From Fusarium oxysporum f. sp. lycopersici 4287 (taxonomy: Eukaryota; Ascomycota; Sordariomycetes; Hypocreales; Nectriaceae): a DNA stretch of 64,000 nucleotides. Shown piece by piece: positions 11,661 to 22,500 of the stretch. How positions within the stretch are numbered: position 1 is the stretch's first letter; every line of letters starts with the position of its first letter. Location: positions 4,567,164 to 4,631,163 of the forward strand of contig NC_030988.1 in the NCBI RefSeq assembly GCF_000149955.1, in the 5' to 3' direction. Under the pieces are notes generated by a model that saw only the letters and a list, made by a program, of their open reading frames with translations, was not told the DNA's origin and made no database searches. A program made the translations under genes and the position numbers.

Positions 11661-11699
11661 TTGAATATGCTGCCAGCTTTGTGCATCTGGCCGACTTAG

Positions 11700-12508
11700 G
11701 GAGAGTGGGAGATTGACTCTACCGAACCTCTGAGTGGGAGATTGACTCTACCTAACCTCATTCATTTTGGAGTGGGAGACTGACTCTACCGATCCTCTGA
11801 GTGGGAGATTGCTCTACCGAACCTCTCAGTGGGAGATTGACTCTACCTAACCTCATTCATTTTGGAGTGGGGAGACTGACTCTACCGATCCTCTGAGTGG
11901 GAGACTGACTCTACCGATCCTCTGAGTGGGAGATTGACTCTACCTAACCTCATTCATTTTGGAGTGGGAGATTTACTCTACCCTAACCTCATTTATTTTG
12001 GAGTGGGAGATTTACTCTACCGATCCTCTGAGTGGGAGATTTACTCTACCTAACCTCATTCACTTTGGAGTGGGAGATTTACTCTACCGATCCTCTGAGT
12101 GGGAGACTGGCTCTACCGAACCTCTGAGTGGGAGATTTCCTCTACCGAACCTCAAAGTGGGAGATTGCTCTACCGATCCTCTCAGTGGGAGATCTACTCT
12201 ACCGATCCTCATTCATTTTGGAGTGGGAGACTGGCTCTACCGATCCTCTGAGTGGGAGATTGACTCTACCTAACCTCATTCATTTTGGAGTGGGAGACTG
12301 ACTCTACCGATCCTCTGAGTGGGAGACTGGCTCTACCTAACCTCATTTATTTGGAGTGGGAGACTGGCTCTACCGAACCTCTGAGTGGGAGATTTCCTCT
12401 ACCGAACCTCAAAGTGGGAGATTGCTCTACCGATCCTCTCAGTGGGAGATCTACTCTACCGAACCTCATTCATCTGGGAGTGGGAGATTTGCTCTACCGA
12501 TCCTCACC
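11700..12508 (+). repeat. Minisatellite, about 25 units of 28-39 bp
   Basis: About 25 head-to-tail units begin (G/C/A)AGTGGGAGA. They come in two length classes: about 29 bp, ending CTCTACCGAACCTCT or CTCTACCGATCCTCT, and about 38 bp, with an extra CATTCATTTTG before the next unit. A four-unit block near 12100-12226 recurs nearly identically near 12360-12475, which indicates higher-order duplication. Open frames in the array (for example 11959-12521) come from the repetition and are not genes. Copy B of the long repeat has no such array, so the expansion happened in copy A only. Confidence 0.95.
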
Positions 12509-12890
12509 TGCGATGAGCTGAAAAACCAGAAACAAAATAAGATTGCGGGTAAGAAAGTGATTTAAATAAGCAGAAAGAAGTGACGGCGCTAAATCGAATC
12601 TAGTTAAGACGATTACGGGATCAGCACAAAAGCCGTCAAGAATTGGCCGCTTCTACTCGTCTAGCCACTTTAATCATATTGCACTTTTTTGGACTTTTGA
12701 CTCTTGATGCCATTCAGTATCATGTCACCGATCAAACACAACAGCCAGTAACCGGGCACTATCTGGCTTGTCGCCCCATCTTGTCCAGCTCAATCAAAAA
12801 AGCCGATTTTGGAGTCGATAGCATGCGGGCGACAGCTCGTCTTTCCCAATTGTCTTGTTTCTTCAGGCCGTAAAGATCAGGCCTGGCGAT

Positions 12891-13660
12891 AACATGTAAC
12901 GTAACTTAAAGAACTATTCCAAAAAGCCGCACTGCGACTATCAATGCTGCAAGCTTATCCGGAAAGGCCATTTTCATGTTATGAAGCTGATTATGAACGG
13001 GGTATCCACCGCAAGTCATGGGATCGAATAGACTCGACATGGTCGTAAATCACTTGCTCCTACCCATACTCCACGATAGATCATAACTTAGAAGAGTGCA
13101 AGGAGATGTCACAGCCTTGCGTAACAGTGCGATTGGCTATGGCTGTCTCGTTGCTAAAGCAAAAGTGTTATGCAAGACACCGTTTTTTTTTTCATATACT
13201 GACTGTACCAGGAGAATAGCGTATGCCACTCAAAACAATCCGATACCTTCCCATCCGTAACTAACTTTGTGAATCCATTTTCCATACCTTTTCGATGATG
13301 CGCGTGGTAAAAACCCGCCTGGTTCGGGGATAGGAAGCTTTCCAATTCAAATTTCGCCCTGTATCGTCCATTACAAAGATTTTGCTCATCATGCTATGGT
13401 TATGGGTTCGATTTTACGATACCGCTGTCAATTTTGTTCTTCAACTTCCTATTTCGGCCTTCCGTTCTTCCGTATTTTGCTTGCCCCCCACCTTGTGCCG
13501 TTAGCTTAGAGCTAAGGTTACATCGGTAGTTGCGATCGACAAAGTCTGCTCTGCATTGAACCCACGTCACGTGGCACAACAACTGCCAAAACGGAGTTTT
13601 AACTTAATCGCCGATCTAGTGGCTGGGCCCTTGAGCTCTTGGCGGCGGCACATTTCTGCC
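12891..13660. other. Repeat-rich intergenic DNA, no gene seen
   Basis: No reading frame with protein-like composition was found. The region separates copy A from the microsatellite. Confidence 0.4.
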
Positions 13661-13700
13661 TTTGTTTGTTTGTTTGTTTGTTTGTTTGTTTGTTTGTTTG
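13661..13700 (+). repeat. Microsatellite (TTTG)10
   Basis: Ten perfect TTTG units are visible directly. Confidence 0.97.
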
Positions 13701-15199
13701 TATATTTTTCGTCTGGGTGGCTGTAACGAAGCCAGATCTCCTACTGGAGCAAAAGACGTGCTGAGCTAGCTAGGTACAGGGAAACCCCGCTTCCTTCACC
13801 ATCCAGCATACCAATGGCACAAAAGGTGCTGTATTTCTCAAGCCCGTCACCCGTCAGCGGGTTCGGGGGCAATCTACTGTCGAGCTTTTTCCACCGACCA
13901 GAATTCTCTCACGCATCACTACATCTGCTGACGCAGTCCACAATCTCCAGTAACCAAGTTGTAGCTCGTAGTCGACTGTCGTGGCGGCAGGGAAAAACCT
14001 TGGGAAGGAATCAGAGGCCGGCGGTGCGGCTTGCCTTCAAAGGGGAAAAACCCATCGCAATCGGCGTCGTTGATCGGGAGGATGTCGCTACCGATGCCAC
14101 GGGCACCGTCCTCCGATATCTAAGGCGTTCTGGTTCTGAGGTGCCGCCATTAGATCCGACAAAGGTGTTGTCAGAGAAGGTGAACTCTCCAAAATTCCTT
14201 CTCTGAAAACTGCTGTTAGGGAGCCGATGGCGTCCCCGCAGTATTGTGTGGCCGAGTAGCCCGTAGAAAATCCCGCTCCTAACAGTGCACTAACAGTGCG
14301 TGCCAAGAAAGAATTTTTACAGGGGAGAGTTGGCACATTTCTGCCGCTGTTGGATACTAGCTAGTGTAGGGTAGCCTGTAGTTTCGTTGCAGTCAAATGG
14401 CCAAGTCGGATGCGCCACTGAATTTTCTACAGTTCAACGTAGTTGCCAGCAGCAATGACTGTCATGGCAACCATTTTGTGGAGTAGAGATTCCATTTTGC
14501 CTCGTTCTATTTCGACTTTCCCGTCTTTCTGGTTGGGTCACTGTTTTAGGATGTCGCTAGGTTCCGTCGCGATGCGGGTAAAAGTCCCGACCTGAGTAGC
14601 GAAAACAGGATCCAGATCCAGTTTTTCTTTTTTTTGAGCTGCCACTGATCGGAGAAGCGGAAAACAACCGCAGCCGAAGCGGATTTTGTCGCTCGGAGAT
14701 TAAGCATGGATATCTCGTTTCATAGTGTCGCGTAAAATAACTTGTGAAATGACTCCACATGCTAAATTTTATTCTGGTTTCCAGCCTCCGCATTTTTCCC
14801 TCCGCATTTTTATATTTTCATTATTACTCTTTTTCTCGCTCTTCGCCTCTGCGTCTGTGCTCTCTGGTTTTATTTATCCACTTTCATGCTTTGACGGACC
14901 CATGATGTGCTTCAGTTGAATGAATTGCATGCATACAGCCCGGGATGTCATGTGAACTACGCGAAAGCTAAAATGGGCACTGACTAGCGACCATGATCGA
15001 AGCAAGGTGCTGAAGAAGCGATACTCGGACCGCGCAGATCGTCCAAATCAGACTTAAGCTAGGTAAGTTACCCGGAGTGACAGCACGCGCACCAGTACAG
15101 GGGCTCGAGGAGCTGAGGACGATAAAGTAGGCAACGTATGTAAGCATGCATTAGTGACTAGTGCCCTTTCGGTCAAACCAAGCCGCCAGCGTAATGGCA
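13701..15199. other. Gene-free stretch between repeats
   Basis: The longest frame (13814-14206, +, starting MAQKVLYFSS) has no family features, no clear promoter and a Ser/Arg-rich random look, so it is not called. The rest has short AT-rich frames only. It may be old transposon debris. Confidence 0.4.
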
Positions 15200-16380
15200 T
15201 GGTGTCATGGCACTCACAGTTGTGCGTAGATCCGAAGACAAAGTCGACTCGAGCGCAAGTGCAATTGGATTGTACGGTTTTGAACGGAAGGCACTAACTG
15301 CCTCTAGGATATGCTCCGTCGATGGCGATTTTTGAACTTTTCAAACTTGGGGTTCATGCATAGTTGGTTGATGCATGGGCCAAGGCGAGCCCAATTTGGC
15401 CCGTTCCTTTGTCAGAATTTTACGTGGGCGCCCACAGTCCCAAAATCGCCGATCCGTCCTACAGAACGACCGCATATGTGTTGTAGTCTTGGGCCGAAAC
15501 CGGACGGAGTGTCACCCATTCAGGAACCAGGCGCATTTGTCCATACCCACAGTCCTATGAAAGCCGAGATTGGCCGCTTTTTCGTTTTGGATGTTTGCCC
15601 ACCTATACTACAGACGATACGGGCCTCATCATCACTATGGCAATCAAGAGTTTATCTAACGGCAGAGGCTTGGCCAGGAACTAAAGCTGCCGCCGCCGCC
15701 AATCTAGGACGGTATGAGCCAACTCACGGTCAAATTTGTCCGCCATAGCTAGCACGGCGCCGGTAGTTTTTACGACACGGACTGATCGAGCTTACACAGA
15801 ATGCTTACTTGTCCAAAGAGTCCTATAACGGACAAACGACATGACCTACTGGTATAAAAAAAAAAAATAATAAATAAATAAAAAAAGACAAACAAAAAAG
15901 AAGACTAAACAAAAAAGAAGACTAAAACATAAAAATAAAATAAAAAGTATCTCTGACCGTCCTACAACCGTAGGAGCTTGTGTCCTGACTGTCTTACATT
16001 CGCAGGAGCTTGTAGAGAAGAGAGAAACAGAGAATGTGGATGAGAGAAAAGGAGAATTTAAATGAGTGGAAGCAAGCGACCACGCTAGATCGAATTTGGT
16101 TAAGACCCATTACATGGTGGGCTCGAGAACTGTCAAAATTTGACCCTTCAATTCGCCCAGCCACTTCGGGCTGTTCGGGTCACCCAGCCCATTGGCTTGT
16201 GTTCTTTTTTAGACGCTGAGTATGATGTCACCACCTACTTGATGTTACCATCCCGAAAAGCAATTTCAACACCCAAACGCCGGTGACAGGTTCACGTTCG
16301 AAGGGGTAATCTTGCATGTCGTCCCACCATTTGCCATCATGAAGTCGACTATCAAGTCGAGGTCACTCAGCTGACCTCGT
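15200..16380 (+). repeat. Long direct repeat, copy B
   Basis: This is the counterpart of 10745-12890 in the same orientation, strongly diverged but collinear. It has its own A-rich block (about 15856-15945) and a short duplication of ACCGTCCTACAACCGTAGGAGCTTGT-like text just after it (15956-16015). There is no minisatellite. The right border is approximate, because similarity fades after the GCTGAGTATGATGTCACC segment at about 16216. Confidence 0.65.
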
Positions 16381-17660
16381 CTGTTCATTTCTGTATCATG
16401 TAGGCATCAGGACGCGGCACGATGTCAACAAGGCTTAATTATCATGAGCTTGGCTCTAGGGTAGTTTACAACCCCAAGGAAACGCCCTGTCTAACAGGCA
16501 TATATAAAGCTGTTTCACGAGGATGCACTGCTATGGCAGTTGCCTCCTTCCTGAACAAAGTATGTTCAGATGCTGTACAATCTGTTCAGGCATTAGATGG
16601 ATAGAGTATGCCACAGGCCTCACGAGAGCTGCACCTTCCAAAACTGGCGTCTTGGATCATTTTTCTACGTAAAACATTTTCGGTTGATGCCCACGGCGAA
16701 AATATGCCGGGTGCTGGGAGAGTCACATTTCCACTCAGCTTTCCCTCTGCTTGGTCCTCAATAAAGACTTTGGTAATCGTGCTGTGTATGTCACTGCAGA
16801 TCTGCAAATTTGCGTCGCAAGCTTGAGCTGACCATGCTGTCTGGACTGCTCATCTCGGCTCATGACGAAGATGACGGTCGCGGACCACAGTCTCTGTATG
16901 TAATGCTGCTCCGACAGAAGACACTGTTGATCATTTCTTATTAACCTCTTTTCTGATAGCATAGACATTGCCGATATATCTACGATGACGTTATTCCATG
17001 CCATGGTCCAAGCTTCGCGGACTAGCCCGACCCCTCTGGTGATCGGAGATGACCAACTTTGTAGAATGAAAGGCATGTCGCAAAGCCCCGACTATAACTG
17101 CAACGGAATTCCGAAAGCAAGGTTCCTCATCGACTCAGGGCGATACGACGAAGATCATGGAGAAGGCGCGATGCAGGAGATGGTCAACAAGATTCGCGAA
17201 GAGAGACGGCGGGCGGCCATCGTTTCAAACTACATACCTCCTACGGAAACATCTATTTGTCATCTTTACTCTGGCCAAAAAGGATCTCAAGTACTCGTGA
17301 TGACTTATACTGGCTCAAGTAAACAAAAAACTGTTGAAAAACTACACGTCCTCTGTCCCCCCTTGACCTCCACACAGCAAGACGGTTCAAAATAGCGCTT
17401 TATATAAAACGCAGACAGGGCAGAGGATCCTCTAGACCTTTACAATCCGCTACTGCAATGTAGATGCAGATGACTGATACTAGACTGGAAGTGAATCTGG
17501 CATGAAAAACGCCATTTCATATTATGCTTTACCCAGTGCGATTCCACGGTATCTGACCGGAGGTAATGGCCAAGTTTTGCTTAAGCCGCAAATCGACGCT
17601 GAAGTAGTACGACCATACAGCTTTGTGAGCAAATGACATAACAATACATATGATGTACCT
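16381..17660. other. Unassigned stretch with possible coding remnants
   Basis: Plus-strand frames at about 16810-16944 and 16985-17395 have a protein-like look (a helical basic/acidic segment near AMQEMVNKIREERRRAA), but they are separated by stops and I cannot place them in a family. They may be fragments of a dead helicase-like or unknown gene. No splice scheme joins them convincingly. Confidence 0.25.
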
Positions 17661-17664
17661 GTGG

Positions 17665-17673
17665 TATATATAT
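17665..17673 (+). promoter_or_regulatory. TATA-like element of the 17768 gene
   Basis: TATATATAT lies about 95 bp before the ATG at 17768. Assigned by sequence and distance only. Confidence 0.4.
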
Positions 17674-17767
17674 CTTATAGAACCCCCCTTCCCTCCCGTG
17701 TTTCCTTTTCGCTAAGAGACGCGACTTATTTGCTAGTGGCAGCATAATATTATTACACCACCCAACA

Positions 17768-18266
17768 ATGTATCGCCGCATTCATGACCACGAAGCCTTC
17801 GTCGATTCGATGAGCGAAGCGGTTTCAGCCTTAGGTATGGGTGTTAATCTTAAAATTGCATATTACTAGATCTTAATACCCTGTAGAACATAGCGAACGT
17901 GGTCTAGACGATAGCGGTGATTCTGATGCCTTCATTGTCCCTGATTCTGATGGGGATAGTGGAATCTCGATTCCGCAAACCCCTCCAGTTCCTCAATCAA
18001 CGTTGAGCCAAAGATACGGACGTATAACAAGGCGCGGCGAACGCGGGGCACCCCAGAATATTGAGGGAGCCAGTTTCGCCAGCTCAAGCGAGTCTCCGAC
18101 CCCAAACACACGCCATCGAGACGTCCACAGGAGCTCACGAGGCCAGATCCACTTTTACTTTCTAATTAGAAGACTTGAGGACTTAGCAATGGCAATAGAG
18201 GATATGAGAGCTGATATGCAAGACATACAGTACGAAATCTATGACATAGCTGAGGAAATTGCATGA
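17768..18266 (+). CDS. Small hypothetical protein with C-terminal coiled coil (148 aa, 2 exons)
   Basis: Exon 1 is 17768-17834 (MYRRIHDHEAFVDSMSEAVS...) and exon 2 is 17887-18266. A 52-bp intron with a GTATGG donor and TAG acceptor joins them in frame. Residues about 23-60 are acidic and Ser/Pro-rich (DDSGDSDAFIVPDSDGDSG), then comes a basic stretch (RYGRITRRGERG), and the last about 40 residues form an amphipathic helix (LEDLAMAIEDMRADMQDIQ) likely to be a coiled coil. I do not recognise a family. It sits between repeats and the Helitron, so it may belong to a mobile element, but its frame is clean and the splice sites are good. Confidence 0.6.
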
Positions 18267-19579
18267 GATGGGGGCATTATGTAAAGTTACTCGTATCATT
18301 ATAGTCTACTTCACTAGACTCGAACGGCTATAGCTGTAAGAAAAGCTAGTTAAGAGCACCTATATAGTACATCTACACAATGAATTAGGATATCGCGACG
18401 CAAACGCCTTCTTATTATAACCTCTTGACAAGGCCGCTACTCTTTCTACCATGAAATGGATGAATAATAGATTCCTCTCCTGTATTGTTCGATTATCTCT
18501 ACGTAATGTCGCATGAATCACTCCATTCGCCTTTGAAATGATCATTATTTACTGCTGGCTGTCGACTGATAATTCTGCTTTAAACAGGTGTAAGATACAC
18601 AACGGTTTTCAATCTTATGTAACTATGACCTAGACTCTAAGTTTAAAGTGCTGTTAACTGCACTTCAGTTACTCTCGCATCCCCTTGTCTTTGTTTTACT
18701 TCTCCAAAATCCCGGCCCAATTCTCCTCGTGCCCATGTTTCATGGTCTCGGCACCCTTGGTGAACTTACCCCAAGTCTCCACGCTGGCGGGTCAGTTTCT
18801 ATTGCCCGTGTTCTGCTTGGGCTTACTTGCTACCAACCTACAGACAAGGGCGTCCCAAAAGACCGGTTCGAGCTGGTAGTACGAATACCACTTCAGAGTG
18901 TAGGTACAAGAAAAGAACTGTAGTCCTACTATTTAATAATCTAGGGCATGACACAGACTGGTTCTTACATTGCCCATCTCTACTTCGTATTGCTCTAGTA
19001 CAGAATTAGAATGCTAACAAATCAGCCGAGAGCGCCACTCCATTGTATCACGCTCTTAAGCGTATCTGGAGGTGTATAATAGAGGTGGCATGACGGAATC
19101 CCCTGGTCGAATGCGTCTATCGAATATGCCTTATGCGTAGTGACCTGACCGCCGCTTTGTTATGGCTGGTTCCTGGTAGAAGCCTCTTCACTTATGTGAG
19201 CAACTTCTGCCCCTATTGCTGAATTTCATTACAAATAATCTTTTCACTTGCAAAATAAAGAAGCCCAAGGACTTCCATACCTGGGGTTGATCTCCGTCTT
19301 GCTTAGCAGTGTGTTAGCTTGGCTGGTCATCTGTCGAGACAGATAACAAATGGGCAGGATCTAGATATAGCATGGGTACTGGCTTTGCCAAAAAGGTTCC
19401 CGAAGCCCCCATAGCTTCCATCACGTATGGTCGCGGCATAAAGGGTGAAATGCGAGGCAGGACGGTCGGGGCCGAAGCGCATCGGAAGAGAAGACCGCCA
19501 GAGCATTGGCGAGGAAGTCCAGGTCTAAGTTTTTGCCAACATTCTGCAGGTGCTGGAAGTAGAGTTCACCGAGAAGGAA
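18267..19579. other. Gene-free region left of the Helitron coding remnant
   Basis: Only short frames without protein character were found. The left end of the Helitron should be somewhere here, but I could not fix a terminus. Confidence 0.4.
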
Positions 19580-22500
19580 CGATTGTCTCATAGGTAGGAA
19601 TGATGCGAGTCTGTGCCGTATGAGAGCAAGGTCAAGACAGTTCAGAACTTCTACAAGGCGTTCCATAACATGAAGACATTGCCAACTCTCACTTGCCTGC
19701 TCTGTTATCGGAAGTATGGCGGGGTTGAGCTAGAGGATGTCGGGTGGGATTGGTGGACAGCAATTCCTATCAAGAAACCAGGCGACTCACCCTTCAAATG
19801 CCCTCGGTGCTTGCCGGCGGGGCAGAATATTCGCAGTTGTGCGGACTGCTTGAGGCACCTCAGGCGAGATGTGTTGTCTCCAGCAGCGCAGCTCCATACG
19901 TGACTGGGTTGCGAGCATATGTTTCCCGACAGTTGAAGGGCTTACCCCCGTTGAAGAGAAGCTGATTGCGCTGAACTCGTGTTACGGCTTCATCACCAGA
20001 TATAGCATCTCAGACGGACACAGGCAGGGCGTATCCAAGGCATGTGAAAGGGCATATTACAGTGTTCCCGAACAACGTTCAGGAGCTCGTAAAGAATGTT
20101 CTCCCCCATCCGCTATTAAAGGTGCTGGATGATATCCATGTGTCGTGGCAGGGCCAGGGAGAAACCGGCGCCAAGCGATCTGCTGGCGTTATTATCAGTG
20201 CGGCGGAGTGTCGTCGAGAAAGCGCTGCCGTGGCTGAAGAGGCATAACCATTTATATGACGACATCAGTATTGACATAGCTGAAATGAATAGCTGGGATA
20301 CACCAGCACACGGCGTGCCGTCCCAAGTCTTTGAGCGATTGGAGCGGAACGAGCCATCGGCGAGGGAGAAGACGCAGACGGCACATATCGTTCCGCCAAC
20401 AGCGCGTGGCATTGACGACCACGATCCGATCGACATTCAGGAGATAGTTGGGGCGCTGTTAAAGGAACAGAACGCACCTGGTGTGGCCACCGGTTACGAT
20501 TGCGTCAATAGGGACGATGGGCGCGGGGCTGATGACAAGGGCGAGCGCCTTTACGAGACCGGATCATCGGGTATATTCGACTTAGATGGCTGGCCCGACA
20601 TAACTGACGCTGGAAATCTGCGACATCTTCTCGAGTCCATGGGCGAGGCCGCGGTCGAGGACCAGTGGCGCAGAAATGCGTGCAGAGCGTCGGCCAAGGT
20701 GTGGTATAACCGAGTTGCCGAGCCCAGCCTTGCTATTTCTCGCGGCGAGGATTTTGCTGATCATTTCGACACGTGGTACCTGGCAAGAACGTTCCCCAGT
20801 TTGCTCCCCAGAGGCATGGGCGGACCCCGACAGGTCGAAGAATGGGTCGTTGCTGAGAGAGAGGCTGCTCTCCAAATTTGCGAGGCAGAGTTCGCTGCGT
20901 GACGGCAGGTTTCATCGCGGAACATAACCCAAGAAGCTGTTGAACAGACACTGGGTGTTACGTGCAACCAGGGATACTTTAAGATTACAGCCGAAATGGT
21001 AAAACCTCCAAGGGGCAGAACTTGATCATAAGACAAAATGAATATACCAATCTGGATCAATGGACCAAATACACGTAATGTCTGACAGAAGCATGGGCAA
21101 AGTTAGTGCAGCGACACGGTGGGGGATTTGCGTCGCATTTCGGCTTCCTCTTTCTCGTCTTCAATATAAGGGTGCGGTCGAGGAACCGCCGAGTAAGTAT
21201 GGCAAGCATCCGAAATAGCGATTTTTCACAAGTAGAGCACACAATCAAGGAATTGACAGCCGCAAGGCTCGAAAAGGCGAGTATCGAGCTGGAGTCCTCC
21301 GGTAAGACTGCAGATCCGGCTGTAAACCAGCTGCTGAGGAGCCTGTCATTATATGGCTATCGTCAACCAATGTCAAGGGAAAGTCGATTGACCATGCGGC
21401 GGAAGATCAAGTCCCCTGATAGTTCGTTACAGCATTCCTGCGATCTGGTACATGCTCAACCCGAACGATATCACTAACCCGATCAAGCTGAAGCTGACAG
21501 CGTGCCGTACCCGCGAAACCGAGGAAGCCGAAAAGTTTCTAGGTCTTGATCAAGCGTACAAGAGGGCCCGACTCGCCATATCAGATTCTGTTAGTTTGGC
21601 CATCTTCTTCCACCGGAAAGTGTCCATGTGTTTTGAACATTACGTGAACGTTGGGGAGGAGTCGGTGTTTGTCCTCGTCAGCCAGTACAACGTGGCGGTA
21701 GAGACGAACGAGAGGGGCGCTCTCCACCTTCACGGCCTCCTCTGGCTCCAGGGAAACATGCATCTAAGTACTCTTTCGAGGGATGTTTAGGGAGAGGAGC
21801 ACGTCGCATACCGGAAACGAGTGATCGATTACGTGGACAGCATATTCTCGGAGGTTCGTCGTTCACCAAGTCGAGGCATAGAACCGAGAACAACTGACAC
21901 GTCCAGCAGGATCTTGACGAAGGAGCATCGGCTGTCATGCGAGCGAAGACGTTGGTAACGGCAGGGATTTCTAGGCTGATAGGCAATACGCGTCAATTCG
22001 CCGCATCTTTCGGGGAGGAGGCAAACTTCTGTGCCGGCGCTGTACAAGTCCACACGCATAGTCCAACGTGCGTCAAGTATGTCATTGGCAGACAACAGAA
22101 TGAAATCCTTACCGGTTTGGCGCACCTTGGCAAGTGGTAGAGAAGACATGTTTCACGAAGGACGGACTTCTGCGCATCCGACGCGGTCACGGGCTAGTGA
22201 ATCGATGAAACAAAGCGATGGCTATGGGGTTGCGACACAACTACGACATCTCTTTCATCGTGACGAAATGCAAGGGCTTGTCGCTGATATATTACGTGAC
22301 AAATTATGCGACCAAGGTTGAGGACCCGGTGTGGAAGAGGATCGTGGCAGCCAAAGAGCTGACCTGGCTCCCGAGTGACGGCAAGGCCAGAAGTCAGCTG
22401 AATGACACACGAAACTCGACTGGAAACGCGGAGAGACAAAATGAAACTTGGCAGCTCCTGTTGTGCGTCGCCAATCGAATTTGCACGGAACGAGCTTTGT

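Larger units (their letters stand above)
10745..12890 (+). repeat. Long direct repeat, copy A (diverged, carries minisatellite)
   Basis: By eye this stretch aligns with 15200-16350 over most of its length outside the A-rich and minisatellite inserts. Shared landmarks in the same order are GACTCGAGCGCAA (10797 and 15246), GGCGATTTTTG (10874 and 15323), GAGCCCAATTTGGCC (10945 and 15387), GAAACCGGACGGAGTG (11083 and 15496), AAGCCGAGATTGGCCGC (11159 and 15559), GGTATGAGCC (11310 and 15711) and CTAAATCGAAT versus CTAGATCGAAT (12590 and 16085). No intact reading frame spans it. Several short GGCCGC-containing subrepeats recur within the unit. It is probably an old non-autonomous mobile element, but no terminal inverted repeats or target duplication were found. 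Confidence 0.7.

Noticed and set aside
11432..11686. Phe-rich minus-strand and Lys-rich plus-strand frames
   Set aside because: Translation of the A-rich simple repeat.
11700..12508. Array resembles a CRISPR at first sight
   Set aside because: The units are tandem without unique spacers, and the genome is eukaryotic.
11959..12521. Long + strand frames with repeated SGRFTLPN / LYRSSEWE text
   Set aside because: They arise from the minisatellite; unit changes shift the frame, and there is no promoter or other gene signal.
13814..14206. 130-codon frame starting MAQKVLYFSS
   Set aside because: No recognisable domain and random-looking composition inside repeat-rich DNA.
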